From contig RWJK01001812.1 of the NCBI GenBank assembly GCA_004335835.1, positions 32,373-96,372 of the forward strand: 64,000 nucleotides of DNA, written 5' to 3'. The notes beneath the pieces were generated by a model that saw only the letters and a program-made list of their open reading frames with translations, was not told the DNA's origin and did not search any database. Shown here in pieces: positions 9,527 to 22,717 of the stretch. How positions within the stretch are numbered: position 1 is the stretch's first letter; every line of letters starts with the position of its first letter. Made by a program: the position numbers and the translations under genes. Source of the stretch: Scenedesmus sp. ARA3. Taxonomy: Eukaryota; Chlorophyta; Chlorophyceae; Sphaeropleales; Scenedesmaceae.

Positions 9527-12500
9527 GGAGGGCATCGCCAGGCTTGCAGGCACGCCCTGCCAGGTGGCACCAGCAGGCACAGTCTCCCCCTTCATCACCT
9601 GCACACAGGCAGATAGACAGACAACAGCAGGAGAGGTTGATCAGCTCATCGTATACGAACCTTACGGTGACAGTCGCATTGCAGTATGACGCAGTGTGGC
9701 ACCAGCCGGCACCGTCTCGCCCTTCATGGCCTGCACACCAACAAACAGATCACAGCACCGGAGGTTCCTCAGGTGGCTCAGGTTGCCTGATGTCCCCAAC
9801 CCCACTCACCGGTGACATCTCCCGCAGCGTGGCGTGCTCCTCCATGGCCGCATCCGGCAGCACCGCAAGCATGTGAAGGCCCAACAGCGCACTAGACTGG
9901 CTGATGCACAGGCAACAGCAATCCCGGGCTTGTAGTAATAGGCTCACCAGCATCATGATGCCGCAGGGCGTGTTGCTGCAAACAAGGGTGTGCATTGTGC
10001 TCTACGGTGCTCACTCTCCTTTTCTGGTCTCAGACCACGTGTTCTTGATGTGGCTCATACCATCTAAGATGGTTCCAGGACCCACATGTTACTATCCCCT
10101 CTCAAACATAGCAGCACCCGATGCTCCCGTGCTCTGTGCTACCCACATTGCCTGCCACATGCAACCGCCAAACACATGTATTGCTCACCAGTGACATCTC
10201 GCGCAGCGTGGCGTAGTCCTCCATCGCAGCGTCCGGCAGCACTGCGGACAGCGCGCCAATCGTGACCTGCTTGCCGATCGTGATGGGCCGAACCTTGACG
10301 TGGCGAGCCTCCACTGTGTGTGTCAGCAGGAACGCTCCGTCTCCGATGACAGTGCCGTCTCCAATGGTGACCTGGTGGTATTCAGCCAGCACACGCCGGT
10401 CAAAATAGAAAAGAAAGAGGCAGGTTGAGGCAGGCAAGTTAAGGCAGGCAGGTTTTGAACCTATGCAATTGGTATGTGTATGCAGGGCAGTGAACGGGCA
10501 AAACAAAATGCAGACATCGTAATGTTGGATCTGGTAGGTGACATGCATCACAACTCAAAGCCAGCAACTTTGCAGGAAGGCACACGGCTGCAGGGCCGAG
10601 CCAGGCGCTGGCTAAGCATGCATAATGAACGATCCGCGGGCTCTCCATTGACAGCTTCGGGATGCAGCTGCATCACTTAGGGACGGCTAGGGACATTATA
10701 GGCACAGGTTAGGGATGCGTGCCTCGCCACAGTGTCCGATGCTGACCATGTAACACCATGTAACACGGCATGTAACACCTCTATCTATCTATGACAGTTG
10801 TGTCTCCAATGCTGACCTGGTAACACCATGTAACACCATGTAACAACCACTATCTATCTATGACAGTTGTGTCTCTCATGCTGACCTGGTCGTACTCTGC
10901 CACCACGCCGCCCAGGCAGAAGACATCCTTGCCCACTGTGCTGCCCATGGCGCGCAGGTACCAGTTGTACAGCTGCACAGGCAAACAGGCAGGCAGGCAG
11001 GCAGGCAGACACATGTTCGCCCCATCTTCAATCTTTTTCTAGGCAGAAGACGTCCTTGCCCACTGTGCTGCCCATTGCGCGCAGGTACCAGTTGTACAGC
11101 TGCAGACAAACAGGCGGGATGTGAGGGGAAGCAGCACGGGCAGCCAGGGCAACATGACATCAGAATAAGCAAAAATGCTACAAATCTGCCCAGGCAGAAG
11201 ACATCCTTGCCTACTGTGCTGCCCATGGCGGGCAGGTACCAGTTGTACAGCTGCAGACAAACAGGCGGGATGGGAGGGGAAAAAGCAGGGCAGCCAGGGC
11301 AATATTTGACATTAGATTCTGATGATCAGAATAGGCAAATTGCTACAAATCCACCCGTGCAGAAGACATACTTGCTTACTGTGCTGCCAATGGCCCGCAG
11401 GTACCGAGCTGTGCAGCTGCAGGCATGCACAAGGCAGGCAGGCAGGTTGGGGCAGGCGGGTTGAGGTAGGCAAAAGAGAAAGACACGTGTAGGCAAGGGG
11501 GGGGGGGCAGGCACCAGTTGTACAGCTGCAGGCATGGAAGAAAAGGCCGAGTTGGGGCAGGCAGGCGGGTTGAGGTAGGCAAACAGGGAATGGCACTGTA
11601 GCCACTGTAGGTAGGGCAGCAAATGGGGATCGCAAGGCACGTTGAGGGCATCTGGCGGTCTGCAGCAGAACCATGCTGCCTGCACACTGGCCTGAAAAGA
11701 CTTTGCCAGGCCCAGCATGTGATTGGTTCTCTCTCACACAATCATGTCCACAGCAGACATTCACCAGTGAGCCCTTGAACCCGTTGAAGTCCGCGTACAG
11801 GTGCACGTTGATGCACAGCAGCTGTCAACACGCCGCGCTCACCCCAACATCCTAAACAATTGGAATTGCTACTGCCAATGTGTACAAACGCACAATGCAC
11901 TCACCAGTGAGCCCTTGAAGCCGTTGAAGTCCGCGTACAGGTGCGCGTTGATGCACAGCAGCTGCCCCCCCCCCAACATCCCTAAACAATTGGAATTGCT
12001 ACTGCCAATGCACAATGCACTCACCAGTGAGCCCATGAAGCCGTTGAAGTCCGCGTACAGGTGCGCGTTGATGCACAGCAGCTGCCCCCCCCCCAACATC
12101 CCTAAACAATTGGAATTGCTACTGCCAATGCACAATGCACTCACCAGTGAGCCCTTGAAGCCGTTGAAGTCTGCGTACAGGTGCGCGTTGATGCACAGCA
12201 GCTGCCAGCACGCCGCGCCCACGCTCTTGAAGATGGGCCGCATCCCGGCACTGTTGGGCATCAGCAGCCGCTTCAAGCCTGCCAGGTACGCCAGGAACAC
12301 GCTGAAGCCAAACACCAGGAAGAACGGCGCCCAGGCAGCTCCCAAAAAGTAGCCGTAATGGAAGAGCACGTAGAAGCCAAGGATTGCGGCTGGCAGACTC
12401 ATCATGGAAGTGGTTGTCACGAAGATGGTGTTGGAGAAGGCGATGTACAGCACGTTGTAGAGGGCGTACTGCCAGCGGGGAAGCAGGCGGGAGGCCGCGG

Positions 12501-13974
12501 ACTCAAACTTGCCGGAGGCAAGGCCGTCCTCCACGTTAGCACCTGCACCGCCAGCCCTGCAGAGTAATTGAAAAAGGCACACCAGATGCATTTGAACGTC
12601 TGTGATTGGTTCAAGATGTTGTACAACGCGTACTGCCAGGTGAGCAGCAGGCGGGATGCAGCTGCCTCGCACTTGCCGCCTCTACATCAGCGCCTGCGCC
12701 AAACCCCCTGCAGCAGATGAAACTACACAATACACATAGCCACGCCAGTGTATCACCTGGTGTTTGGGTCCAGCAGAGAGGCTGATGACCAGCATAAAGC
12801 TGCAAACTATAAGCTTATTGAGCTATGAATCGGTGCAAAGCTTAAACCAACAAAAAACTTCCCCCAGTCGACAGCAGGGGCAGCAGTGCCACCTCAGCTT
12901 GAAGCCCTGCATGGTGTTGGAATGATCCTCACAGTGCTGCCCAGCAACTCAGTGTGCCAAAACCTACAGAAGCTTGTTTAGACCGCCAGCTGTTGCCTGA
13001 CTCTCACCTCAGCTTGAAGCTGCCCAGGGTGATGGAGTAGTCCTCGAAATGCTGATCAGCAACTCAAAACTGTCAAAAGCTGCAAAGCTTGCTGAAGCAA
13101 GATGCATTTTCACATCCTCACCTGATTTTGAATCCTCCCAGGGTGATGGAGTAGTCCTGAAATTGCTGTTCAGCAACTCAAACTGTCAAAAGCTGCAACA
13201 GCTTGCTGCAGCAACATGCATTATCATATCCTCACCTCAGCTTGAAGCCTCCCAGGGTGATGGACTAGTCCTCAAAGTGCTGGTCAGCAATTTTTAAGGC
13301 CAAAACACTGCCAAAGTGTGTTCTTAATGTACATTGCTGCCTCATGCTCACCTCAGCTTGAAGCCTCCCAGGGTGATGGAGTAGTCCTCAAAGTGCTGGT
13401 CGGGTGCGCCATAAGTGAACACGCCCAGGCAGGCGTTCTTGCCCACTGTGGTGCCTGGCAGCAGCGTGCAGTCGTTGGTGACGTCACAGGCCTCTCCCAG
13501 CACGACTGGGGCGGTGCGGCCAGAGGTAGCTCCAATGACAGTGACCATGCTGCAGGCAGGCGACAAAAAGGTTGGCAAACCACTCTTAGTGTTTGAATGT
13601 TGCAGGAGCCACACACGCCTCCCCAAGCACCACGGGGGCTGTTCGGCCAGGTGTGGCACCAAAGACGGCCACCATGCAGCAGGTAGGGAAGCAGTCAGTC
13701 AGAATCAAAGGTTTCAGAACAACAGTTGCCGATGTCAGCTGTTTGCGATGAGGCACATGCCTCTCCCAGCACCACAGGGGCGGTGCGGCCTGAGGTAGCT
13801 CCAATGACAGTGATCATGCTGCACTCAAGTCAGGTGGACAGTGTGGGCAGGCAGGAAACCCAGGTGTAAATGCACACTAGTTCATATGATCTGTTTGCAG
13901 GACGCCACAGGCCCCTCCCAGCACCACTCAAGCGGTGCGGCCAGGCGAAGCGCGCATGATTTGTGACCATGCTG

Positions 13975-14017
<43 letters not shown>

Positions 14018-14466
14018 TAACACTACAGCGGCACACACAGATACCAAAGCACCATGAACTGGCAACTCCCTGGCAGCAGCCTCACCTGCACATGCTCGCA
14101 GTGTCCTCCACATAGAACAGCTCAAACTAGCTGCAGCGCAGACAGCCGCCTCCATGACAGTGCATGCCAGGCGTTTTCGCCGCACGTACCCTGTTTACAG
14201 GAAGAAAACAAGCTGTCAACTTTTGGCGGCAGCGTTACCTGCACATGCTCGCGGTGTCCTCCACTTGAAAGAGCTCAAACTCGCTGCAGCGGAACATTTC
14301 ACTGAGCCAGCACTGCCGGCCAATCTTGGCCCCCAGCGCCCGCAGCCAGGCGTTGTAGACCTCTGTGGAGGTGAACTGCCAGATGATGGACTGGAAGGGG
14401 CCAGCAATGAGGCACTTGAAGAGGTGGCGGCGCCATGCCAGCCACAGCCCGCCTGTTAGTTAAGCA

Positions 14467-14522
<56 letters not shown>

Positions 14523-17500
14523 TCAGGGGGATGGATGGATCAATGCGCATACATTCATGTGTTAATGCAGTTGCAACGCCAATTGTTTGGGTGCTGGTGA
14601 ACTGCCAGATGATGGACTGGAAGGGGCCGACAATGAGGCACTTGAACAGGTGGCGGCGCCATGCCAGCCACAGCCCGCCTGTTTGTTCAGCAGGTGCAGC
14701 ATTGTGGGCATCAGCCGCAACAGCAAGAGCAGCAGCAGCAGCAGTAGCTGTGTTGGTTTGGGCGGCGGTAGGGCAGCATGACCAAAGCAGCTGCAGCAGC
14801 AGCAGCAGCAGCAGCAGCACGCAACACGCAGCTTGCGGCACGGCTCACCGTTCTTCATCTTCTCTTCGGTCGTGTGTGGCACCAGCAGCCACTTCAGCGG
14901 GATCATGCTCCACATGTAGATGGTAGATGACACAAAGGCCGTGCCAGGAGCAATGAGCATCGAAAAGGCCATTGTCCACCAGAGCTTGTGGCAAGTGTCA
15001 TAGATTGGGCCGCTGCTGCCGAGGCCTTCGGTGTAAGCACCGCCGATCCAGCAGGTGCGGGAAGCAATGATGACGTCGTGCCAGCTGTCGTAGTGCTGGC
15101 CCACAAACATCTCCACAAACTTGAGCCTGCACAAAGGTCACAAGAGATGCACGAAAGTACGGTATGCATATCACCAGCCTCAGGTTTAAAGCTGTGGCAT
15201 CCAGCTGCCGTAGTGCTGGCCCACAAGCGTCTCCACAAAAAAGAGCCTGCATAGGCAGCAGAGGTGCATAGTCGTTACGTTACGTGACACACTCCACTCA
15301 ACCAGGGAGTGGAAACCCCCATCCAGAGCCAACGAAAGGCTCATAGTTGCTCCATGTGAGACTGAATCGACTTACTGATGAGGTTGCAGGTGGTGGTGAC
15401 AAGCTTGCAGACTGATGCCTGGTCAACGCTGCAGTTCAACCCCAAACTATTGAAGTTTGCCACTAACCCTCCAGTATTCAAACCCTGATCGCCTCACCAG
15501 ATGAGGATGCTGGGCACGATGCCCAGCCAGGCGAAGGGCTGGCAAACAATGTATTGATCAACCTTAAGCATACAACCAAACTAAAACACCCTATACCCTG
15601 AACTCTAAGCAGCTCACCAGAGGTGCATAGGATGTACAGCTTGTTGCACACGTTTCTAGCTCAGCATGGGTTTGTTGTTGTGTGGTAGGGTCTTAATGGG
15701 CATGGCCAGCCTAAACCCTTATATTTGACCCCCGAACCCCACATCTCAGAACTCTAAGCAGCTCACCAGATGAGGATGCTGGGCACAAAGCCTAGCCAGG
15801 CGAAGGACGACACGAAGACCAGCAGCAGCACCGTGGCCATGCACAGCCACAGCGGCAGAACCTCGTGCTCGTTGCGCACCCTGGCATGCGCCTCCGCATC
15901 TGTTGTTTGGCCATGCAAAAAGCAGTAGCAAAAGCAGCAGATGTTCAGTTTACTGGCAAGGACAGCCCATCACGCTTGCTGTGCACCCTGGCGTGCCTCT
16001 CAGGTCTGTGGCGGTGTGTGCAAAAAGTGGTGAATCAGGCAGCAGCACATTGTTGGGTGCCTGCAGTTGCAGCACAGTGGCCATGCACAGCCACAGGTGC
16101 AGCACCTCGTGCTCGCTGCGCACCCTGGCATGCGCCTCGGCATCTATAAAGATGCACAACAAGTTGTGGCAAGGCAGCATCACAAGCAGCAGAAGATGTT
16201 ATTAGTTTGGGTGGCAAGTTGACTTGCAGGTGCAGCACCTCGTGCTTGCTGCGCACCCTGGCATGCGCCTCCGCATCTGTTGTTTGGCCATGCAAAAAAG
16301 CAGCAGCAAAAGCAGCAGATGTTCAGTTTGCTGGCAGGGACAGCCCATCACGCTTGCTGCACACCCTGGCGTGCCTCTTGGGTCTGTGGCGGTGTGTGGA
16401 AATAGTGGCAAAACAGGCAGCATCACATTGTTGGGTGCCTGCAGTTGCAGCAGCACCGTGGCCACGCACAGCCACAGCGGCAGCACCTCATGCTCGCTGC
16501 GCACCCTGGCATGCGCCTGCGCATCTGTGGAGGATTGGCCAGAAGTGGAAGCAACAAAAGACAGTCTGTTAGTATGGTGGTCCGGTCGACTTGCAGGTGC
16601 AGCACATTGTGCTCGCTGCGCACCCTGGCATGCGCCTTGGCATCTGTACAGATGCACAACATGTTGTGGCAACGCAGCATCACAAGCAGCAGAAGATCTG
16701 ATTAGTTTGGGTGGCTAGTTGACTGCAGGTGCAGCACCTCGTGCTCGCTGCGCACCCTGGCCTGCGCCTCAGCATCTGTGGAGCACAGGGCAGAAGTAGA
16801 AGCAGCAAAAGACAGTCTGTGAGTATGGTGGTCTGTTTGACTTGCAGGTGCAGCACCGTGTGCTCGCAGCGCACCCTGGCAGACGTTGTGGCATCTGCTG
16901 CGGCGTGTGCTTTAAGCAGTAATACAAGCAGCTGCAATACAAGCAGCAGCAGCGGGCTGTGTGAGTTGCTGGTGCGTGGCAGAAGGCCACACTGCAAGGG
17001 CAGCTGTTGCACTAGCTATCTTCAGCACCATCAGTTGTTCTGCAGCCTATTATTCACACATGCTCGTGCCTCCACCTGAGGGCCCTGCAGGCAGGCGCTG
17101 CGAGATGGTGCGGGGGCGTCAACATGCAGCCATCAGGCATCATTGGCGCATACCTCACACCCTGGCAACACACCCTCTCAGCAACCAGATAAATGTGGCT
17201 GGCGCAGCTCAACACACCGACTGCCTGTCACAGCGTCGCCTAGTGAACAGCTTGGCAGAGCTGCAGCTGCAGACTTCAGACCAACATGAGCAGCAATGCA
17301 GCAGCCCTGTTTACCACAACCATACGCGACCTTTCACCTGAGGGCCCTGCAGGCAGGCGCTGCGAGGTCGTGCCTGGCGTCATGATGAAGCCATCAGGCA
17401 CCGCAGTGCCATGGCTGGCGATGCTGGTGGGCATCATGGTCACTCCCTTGCCGATCTTCACGCGGCCCACAACCTGCAAGCAAGGTTGCAAAAAGGCATT

Positions 17501-20500
17501 TCAATGACATGACATAACACAGCGCCGGGGGATGCTGGTAGGCATCATGGTCACTCGCTTGCCGATCTTCACGCGGCCCACAACGTGCAGCACATAACAA
17601 ACAACAGCAGTTTGTTGTCAGCAGGAAAGCAGAAAAGGCATCGCCGTGCGGTGTGAGTTCATGCTGGTGGTCACCATAGCCGCAATTGCGCCGATGTTCA
17701 CGTGGCCGACCTGAGCAGAAAGCGAGCACGAAGTGAGCATACCGTGTTGTTTGTAGGATATCTCAGGGCGTGCACATTAGGCAAGTGTGTTTCCTGCTAC
17801 ACAGGTTGCACCACAACAAGTGACACTATAGCCTTCGTGGTGTGACCGCCTCAGGCTCAAGTTAGTGTGCTCTTGATGATCAGCATAGGCAGTATCAACA
17901 GCCAATTGTTGGCTGCATGCAGCATGTGCAATGCTCACCATGGTGCCCCTGCCTCCCGGCTCCGCTGCTGCGTGGAAGCTGGAGCCGTCAATGAAGGAGT
18001 CAGCCTCGATGACTGCAGCAGCAGCAGCAGCAGCGTGCAAATTGACGTGGGTATCCTTGCTGCGTGGCATCTGGAGGATGCAATGCAAGCGTGCAGCAGC
18101 AGTGGCACCAACAAGGAGGTAGCCGCGCGGACGTCAAGCGCACAACACGGCCGCCCGTCACAAACACAGCAGCCAAACGTCTCTCCTGGGGGCTGTTATC
18201 AACAAAGAGCACAACTAATAAAATGCATAGCGCTATCAGCCACCCACCTGTGTTGTCTCCAATCTCCACCATGTCCCAATCTCCAATGTTTGGCGAGTCG
18301 ATCGCCACATTCCTCCCAATCTTGCAGCCCAGGGCGCGCAGGTACCACACAAACATGGGCGTCCTCCGCACCAGCACGTAGATGTATGACAGGCTGAACT
18401 TCACTGTGCTTCGCACCAGCCACCACTTGACATAATACAGGCTCCATATGGCGTGTGTGCCGGGCTTCTGCCTGCCCAGCAGGGCCCATTTGAAGGCCAC
18501 TGACCAGGCCAGCAGGGTGAACATGCCGCCGGTGGCCAGGGTGAACGCGTAGAGCGGTACCAACAGGATATGCGGACGCCGCAGCGCAAACAGGTACACA
18601 GCCTGCAACCAAGTACAGCCAGCAGAGCAGGGCAGCACAGCAGCAAGGCAGCATTAGCAGCGGCCAAAGGTTTGTTGTTAGGTCTGCCCAGCAGGGCCCA
18701 TTTGAAAGCCACTGACCAGGCCAGTAGGGTGAACACGCCTCCGGTGGCGAGGCAGAAGGCGTAGAGCGGTACCAGCAGGATGAGCGGACGCCGCAGCGCA
18801 AACAGGCACACAGCCTGCAAAAGAGAACGAAAAGGACAGAGCAAGGCAGCACAACAGCATCAGCAGGAGCAAAAGCAGTCGAGTTTAGCCTGCACTGTAG
18901 CCCCCACCTGAACGCGATGGATCACGCTAGAATGTTGCCTCACCTTCACAAATCAACCAGCATCTCACCTCCAGGAGGCCGCATGCGAGATGGATTAGCC
19001 CATCATGCCTAGCAGGACCAGCCCGCCAGCCTGCAGCTGCATGGTCTTGCAAGCACCAAACTTCTGCAATCACATTATGAATGACACATTGAACATGACA
19101 TAGCGTAACATGTGACATGTCACACTCGCCTCCAGGAAGCCGCAGGCGATGACGTATCCCAGCATTCCCAGCAGGAACAGCCCACCAATCTGCAGCGCAG
19201 TCGCCAGCCACACCGGCAGCGCCCTGCTGCCAAATCCTTGACTCCCATAGCCTCCATCCTCCTCTTCTTTGAAGCATGGCAGCTCGCCAAACCCTCCACC
19301 TCCAGCAGCAGCAGCAGCAGCAGCAGACTGGCCCATGCTTGCCCAGCCTTTGTTGCACAGGCTGTTGCGGCTGTCTGCGCTGCGGTCTGCTGCTGTGGAA
19401 AAGCTGTTTTGGTAGCAGGATCCGGCCCCAATCAAGCTGAAGCTCCCCTGGCGGGAGGCGACTTCTGTGAAGGCATACTTGCCACATTGGGATTCGATGG
19501 CGGCTGCCATTGCCGTTACAGTTGAATGCTGGTAGATCAGCAGGCCTGCAGCACAAACAAATAAATCTTGAAGTTACATGGCATCAGGCATGGCCTGTGA
19601 ATGTGTACTTGCCGCATTGGGATTCGATGGCGGCGGCCATGGCTGTTACTGTGGAGTGCTGGTAGATCAGCAGGCCTGCAGTACAAACAAATAAATCTTG
19701 AAGTTACATGGCATCAGGCATGGTCTGTGAATGCGTACTTGCCGCATTGGGATTTGATGGCGGCGGCCATGGCTGTTACTGTAGAGTGCTGGTAGATCAG
19801 CAGGCCTGCAGCACAAACAATTCAATCTTAGAGGAACATGGCATGAGGCATGGTCAGTGAGGCGTACTTGCGGCATCGACATTCGATAGCGGCGGCCATG
19901 GCTGTTACTGTGGAGTGTTGGTAGATCAGCAGGCCTGCAGCAGACGCAATATCGCGTCAGAACGCATTCCAGGAGAGGATAGCAACATGTAAGTCTTGAC
20001 ACCATCTTGAATGGTATGAGCCACAACAAGGATATGCCAGTGGCAAGAGAAGTCGTGTGGAAGCAGTAGCCGGCCCGGTCAGCATGCCTTGAGCAAGCTG
20101 TAGCAGAACCTGATGATCCGGGCTGCAATTCAGCAGAGCCAGCCGCACCAAACAACATCCGTGTTATGTTGTTCCAGGAAACTAATCCCTGCTGTCTCAA
20201 ACAAACAAACCCAGGCGCCCACCAGAGGTGCCTGCGCCCACACCTAGCAGCAGCTAGCCCAAGCGTGCGCACAAACTGTTATCTTTTTGAACAATAACAA
20301 AATGACCAAGGCCTGGGCGCCCACCTGAGATGTCTGCGCCCGTTGCGCGGCGTATCTTGGAGTTGATGAGCCCCGCGCGCAGCGAGTTGCCGCCCAGCTC
20401 GAAGAAGTTGCTCTTCATGCTGAAGCTGCTCTTCTGCACCTGCACGGGATGAAATTGAATTCACAGGTGAAGTGCCGTCTATCCAAGCACTAGTGAGATG

Positions 20501-21766
20501 TGCTGCAGTTTCCGACTGTGAGGCAGTCGCGGCAACTACAGGATGTGTTCAACAAGTAACATTCACATGTGGTTGTGAATCAATCTCTATCAAACAAGTT
20601 CATGCACAACTAAATGTGCCTACCTTGAGCTCTGCCGCCCAGATGTCAATCAGCAGCTCCTCCATGTCAGTAGAAGGCACATGCTTGACAACTCCGAATT
20701 ATACCAACATTTGGACAAGGTCGTGCTTACCTTGAGCTCTCCCGCCCATATGTCAGCCAGCAGCTCCTCCATGTCAGTAGAGGGAGCAGCAGCAGCCCCG
20801 CCGCTGCTGCTGTCAGCGTCAGAGCTGGCCTGAACCACGCCCCACTCTGGCTCTGCCAGGGACTTGACATCAATCTTGCCGTTGGGCAAGCGCGGCATGA
20901 CCGGCAGGCTCACAAGCTTTGCAGGCACCTGCAAGGTATGAGGGAAGGCACAAGATAGCAATGGCCATGTTGCGCAGTGCGCAGGTATGAATGCTTGCTT
21001 CACTCAGAGTGATTGGTAGTTCAGTACAAGAGAGCAAGTGTTGTCCAGCACATGTGCAAGCTACACGCCCGCAGCCTGAAGCTGCCAGCAGGAGACGTGG
21101 CAGCTGCAGAACACGCATGTGGTCCGTGACAAAATGTTCCGCACCATTGCTGGCAGCAGCTTGGCTCTGCAGTGCGCCTCAGCAGCCAGGCAATGCTGTG
21201 GGGGGTCATGCAGCTGTGCGTATGTCACACATTTAGCTACCAACTTGCACAAACAGCGCGTCCACTCCTACAAAGAAGCCTGCCACATGAAGCTGCCAGC
21301 AATGAACAACACAACAGTTTCAAGCACGCATGGTTTCATTACCATACCATTGAGCCAAAGCTGCACGCACCATTGCTGGCAGCAGCTTGGCCCTGCAGTG
21401 TGCCTCAGCAGCCGCCAGGTCGATGCTGTCAGGGGCCACGTAGCCAGCCAGGCAATTGGAGCTGGAGAGCTTATGTGCATGCTACAAGCCGTGTACTTCC
21501 CAGCCATCAGTGTTCCACACCCGCTGACTTCCCGGCCTGTCCACAACTGGAACAGCATCCCTTCTACTGCTGCACACACTGCGAGGCAAGATTTATTACC
21601 TAAACATTTACCCAAGTACAAAACACGCACCATTGCTGGCAGCAGCTTGGCTCTGCAGTGCGCCTCAGCAGCCGCCAGGTCGATGCTGTCAGGGGCCACA
21701 TAGCCGGCCAGGCGGCAGCAGCCATTAGGATCCTTCCAAGGCTTGACCGCTGCATGCGTCACACCT

Positions 21767-21854
<88 letters not shown>

Positions 21855-22680
21855 CGTGCGTGCATCAGGCTGACGGCAACGCCAGGCGGAACTGGCAACT
21901 TAAAACATATGTGGCATCTTACCAATGCTTGAGCGCAGGCCAATTACAGCCATGTGACAAGTAACAGCCGCACCTAGGCCCCCGCCGGCATCGCCTTCAC
22001 CTCGCTGACCTCCATGTGCACACCATTGATCTTGATCTGGCAGTCAGCACGTTTAAACAACAAACAACAGCCAAAAAGAGAATTGATAGCCGCACCTGTA
22101 GCTCTCGCCAGCACCAATCCACCTCGCTGACCTCCATGCGCACACCATACATGTTAGCCGCCAAAAAATGAACTAACTGACTAATACACTAACAGTAAGA
22201 CACATCACAGTGCTCACCTGGAGCTCCCGCCAGCACAGCTTCAACCTCGCTGACCTCCATACGCACGCCGTTGATCTTGATCTGGCGATCTGCACGTCCA
22301 AGGTACTCCAGCTGGCCATCAGCACCCATCACCACCAGATCACTGCTGCGGTACGCCAGCTTGTAGTGCAGCCGCAGGGCAGCAGCAGCGGGGTTGCTGG
22401 TGTCCAGGGCAGCAGTGGAGGCCTGCCACCAGGGGTTGGCCACGTAGGCGGCGGCAGTCTGCTCGGGGCGGTTGCGGTAGCCGCGGGCAAGGCGAGGACC
22501 TGCGCAGCAGCAGGTAGGCAACACAAAGACGTCAGCAGCAGCAGTAAGAGAGGGTAGCTGCGAGAGGGTTTGAGAGGGGGCAGGCAGCAGGCAGCAGGCA
22601 GCAGGCAGCAGGCAGCAGGCAGCAGGCAGCAGGCAGCAGGCAGCAGACAGCAGGCAGCAGACACATTTGATGAGTCGCAG

Positions 22681-22717
<37 letters not shown>

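Larger units (their letters stand above)
9509..19545 (-). other. Membrane plus hexapeptide-repeat terminal domain of the NRPS-like gene
   Basis: Exons 12-23. Hydrophobic segments occur in exon 12 ([20 protein letters not shown]), exon 13 ([14 protein letters not shown]), exons 16-17 ([20 protein letters not shown]) and exon 20. They alternate with blocks of hexapeptide-type repeats: [15 protein letters not shown] in exon 13, [17 protein letters not shown] in exon 15, [14 protein letters not shown] in exon 18, [14 protein letters not shown] in exon 19, [14 protein letters not shown] in exon 22. The sequence ends with [12 protein letters not shown], typical of hexapeptide acyltransferase-like tails. 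This alternation is the hallmark of the NRPS terminal domain of Pls/PosA proteins. Confidence 0.82.

Noticed and set aside
11760..12220. CRISPR-like array of regular ~120-bp direct repeats
   Set aside because: The repeated part is the end of a coding exon plus its donor, spacers are also repeated, and the DNA is eukaryotic.
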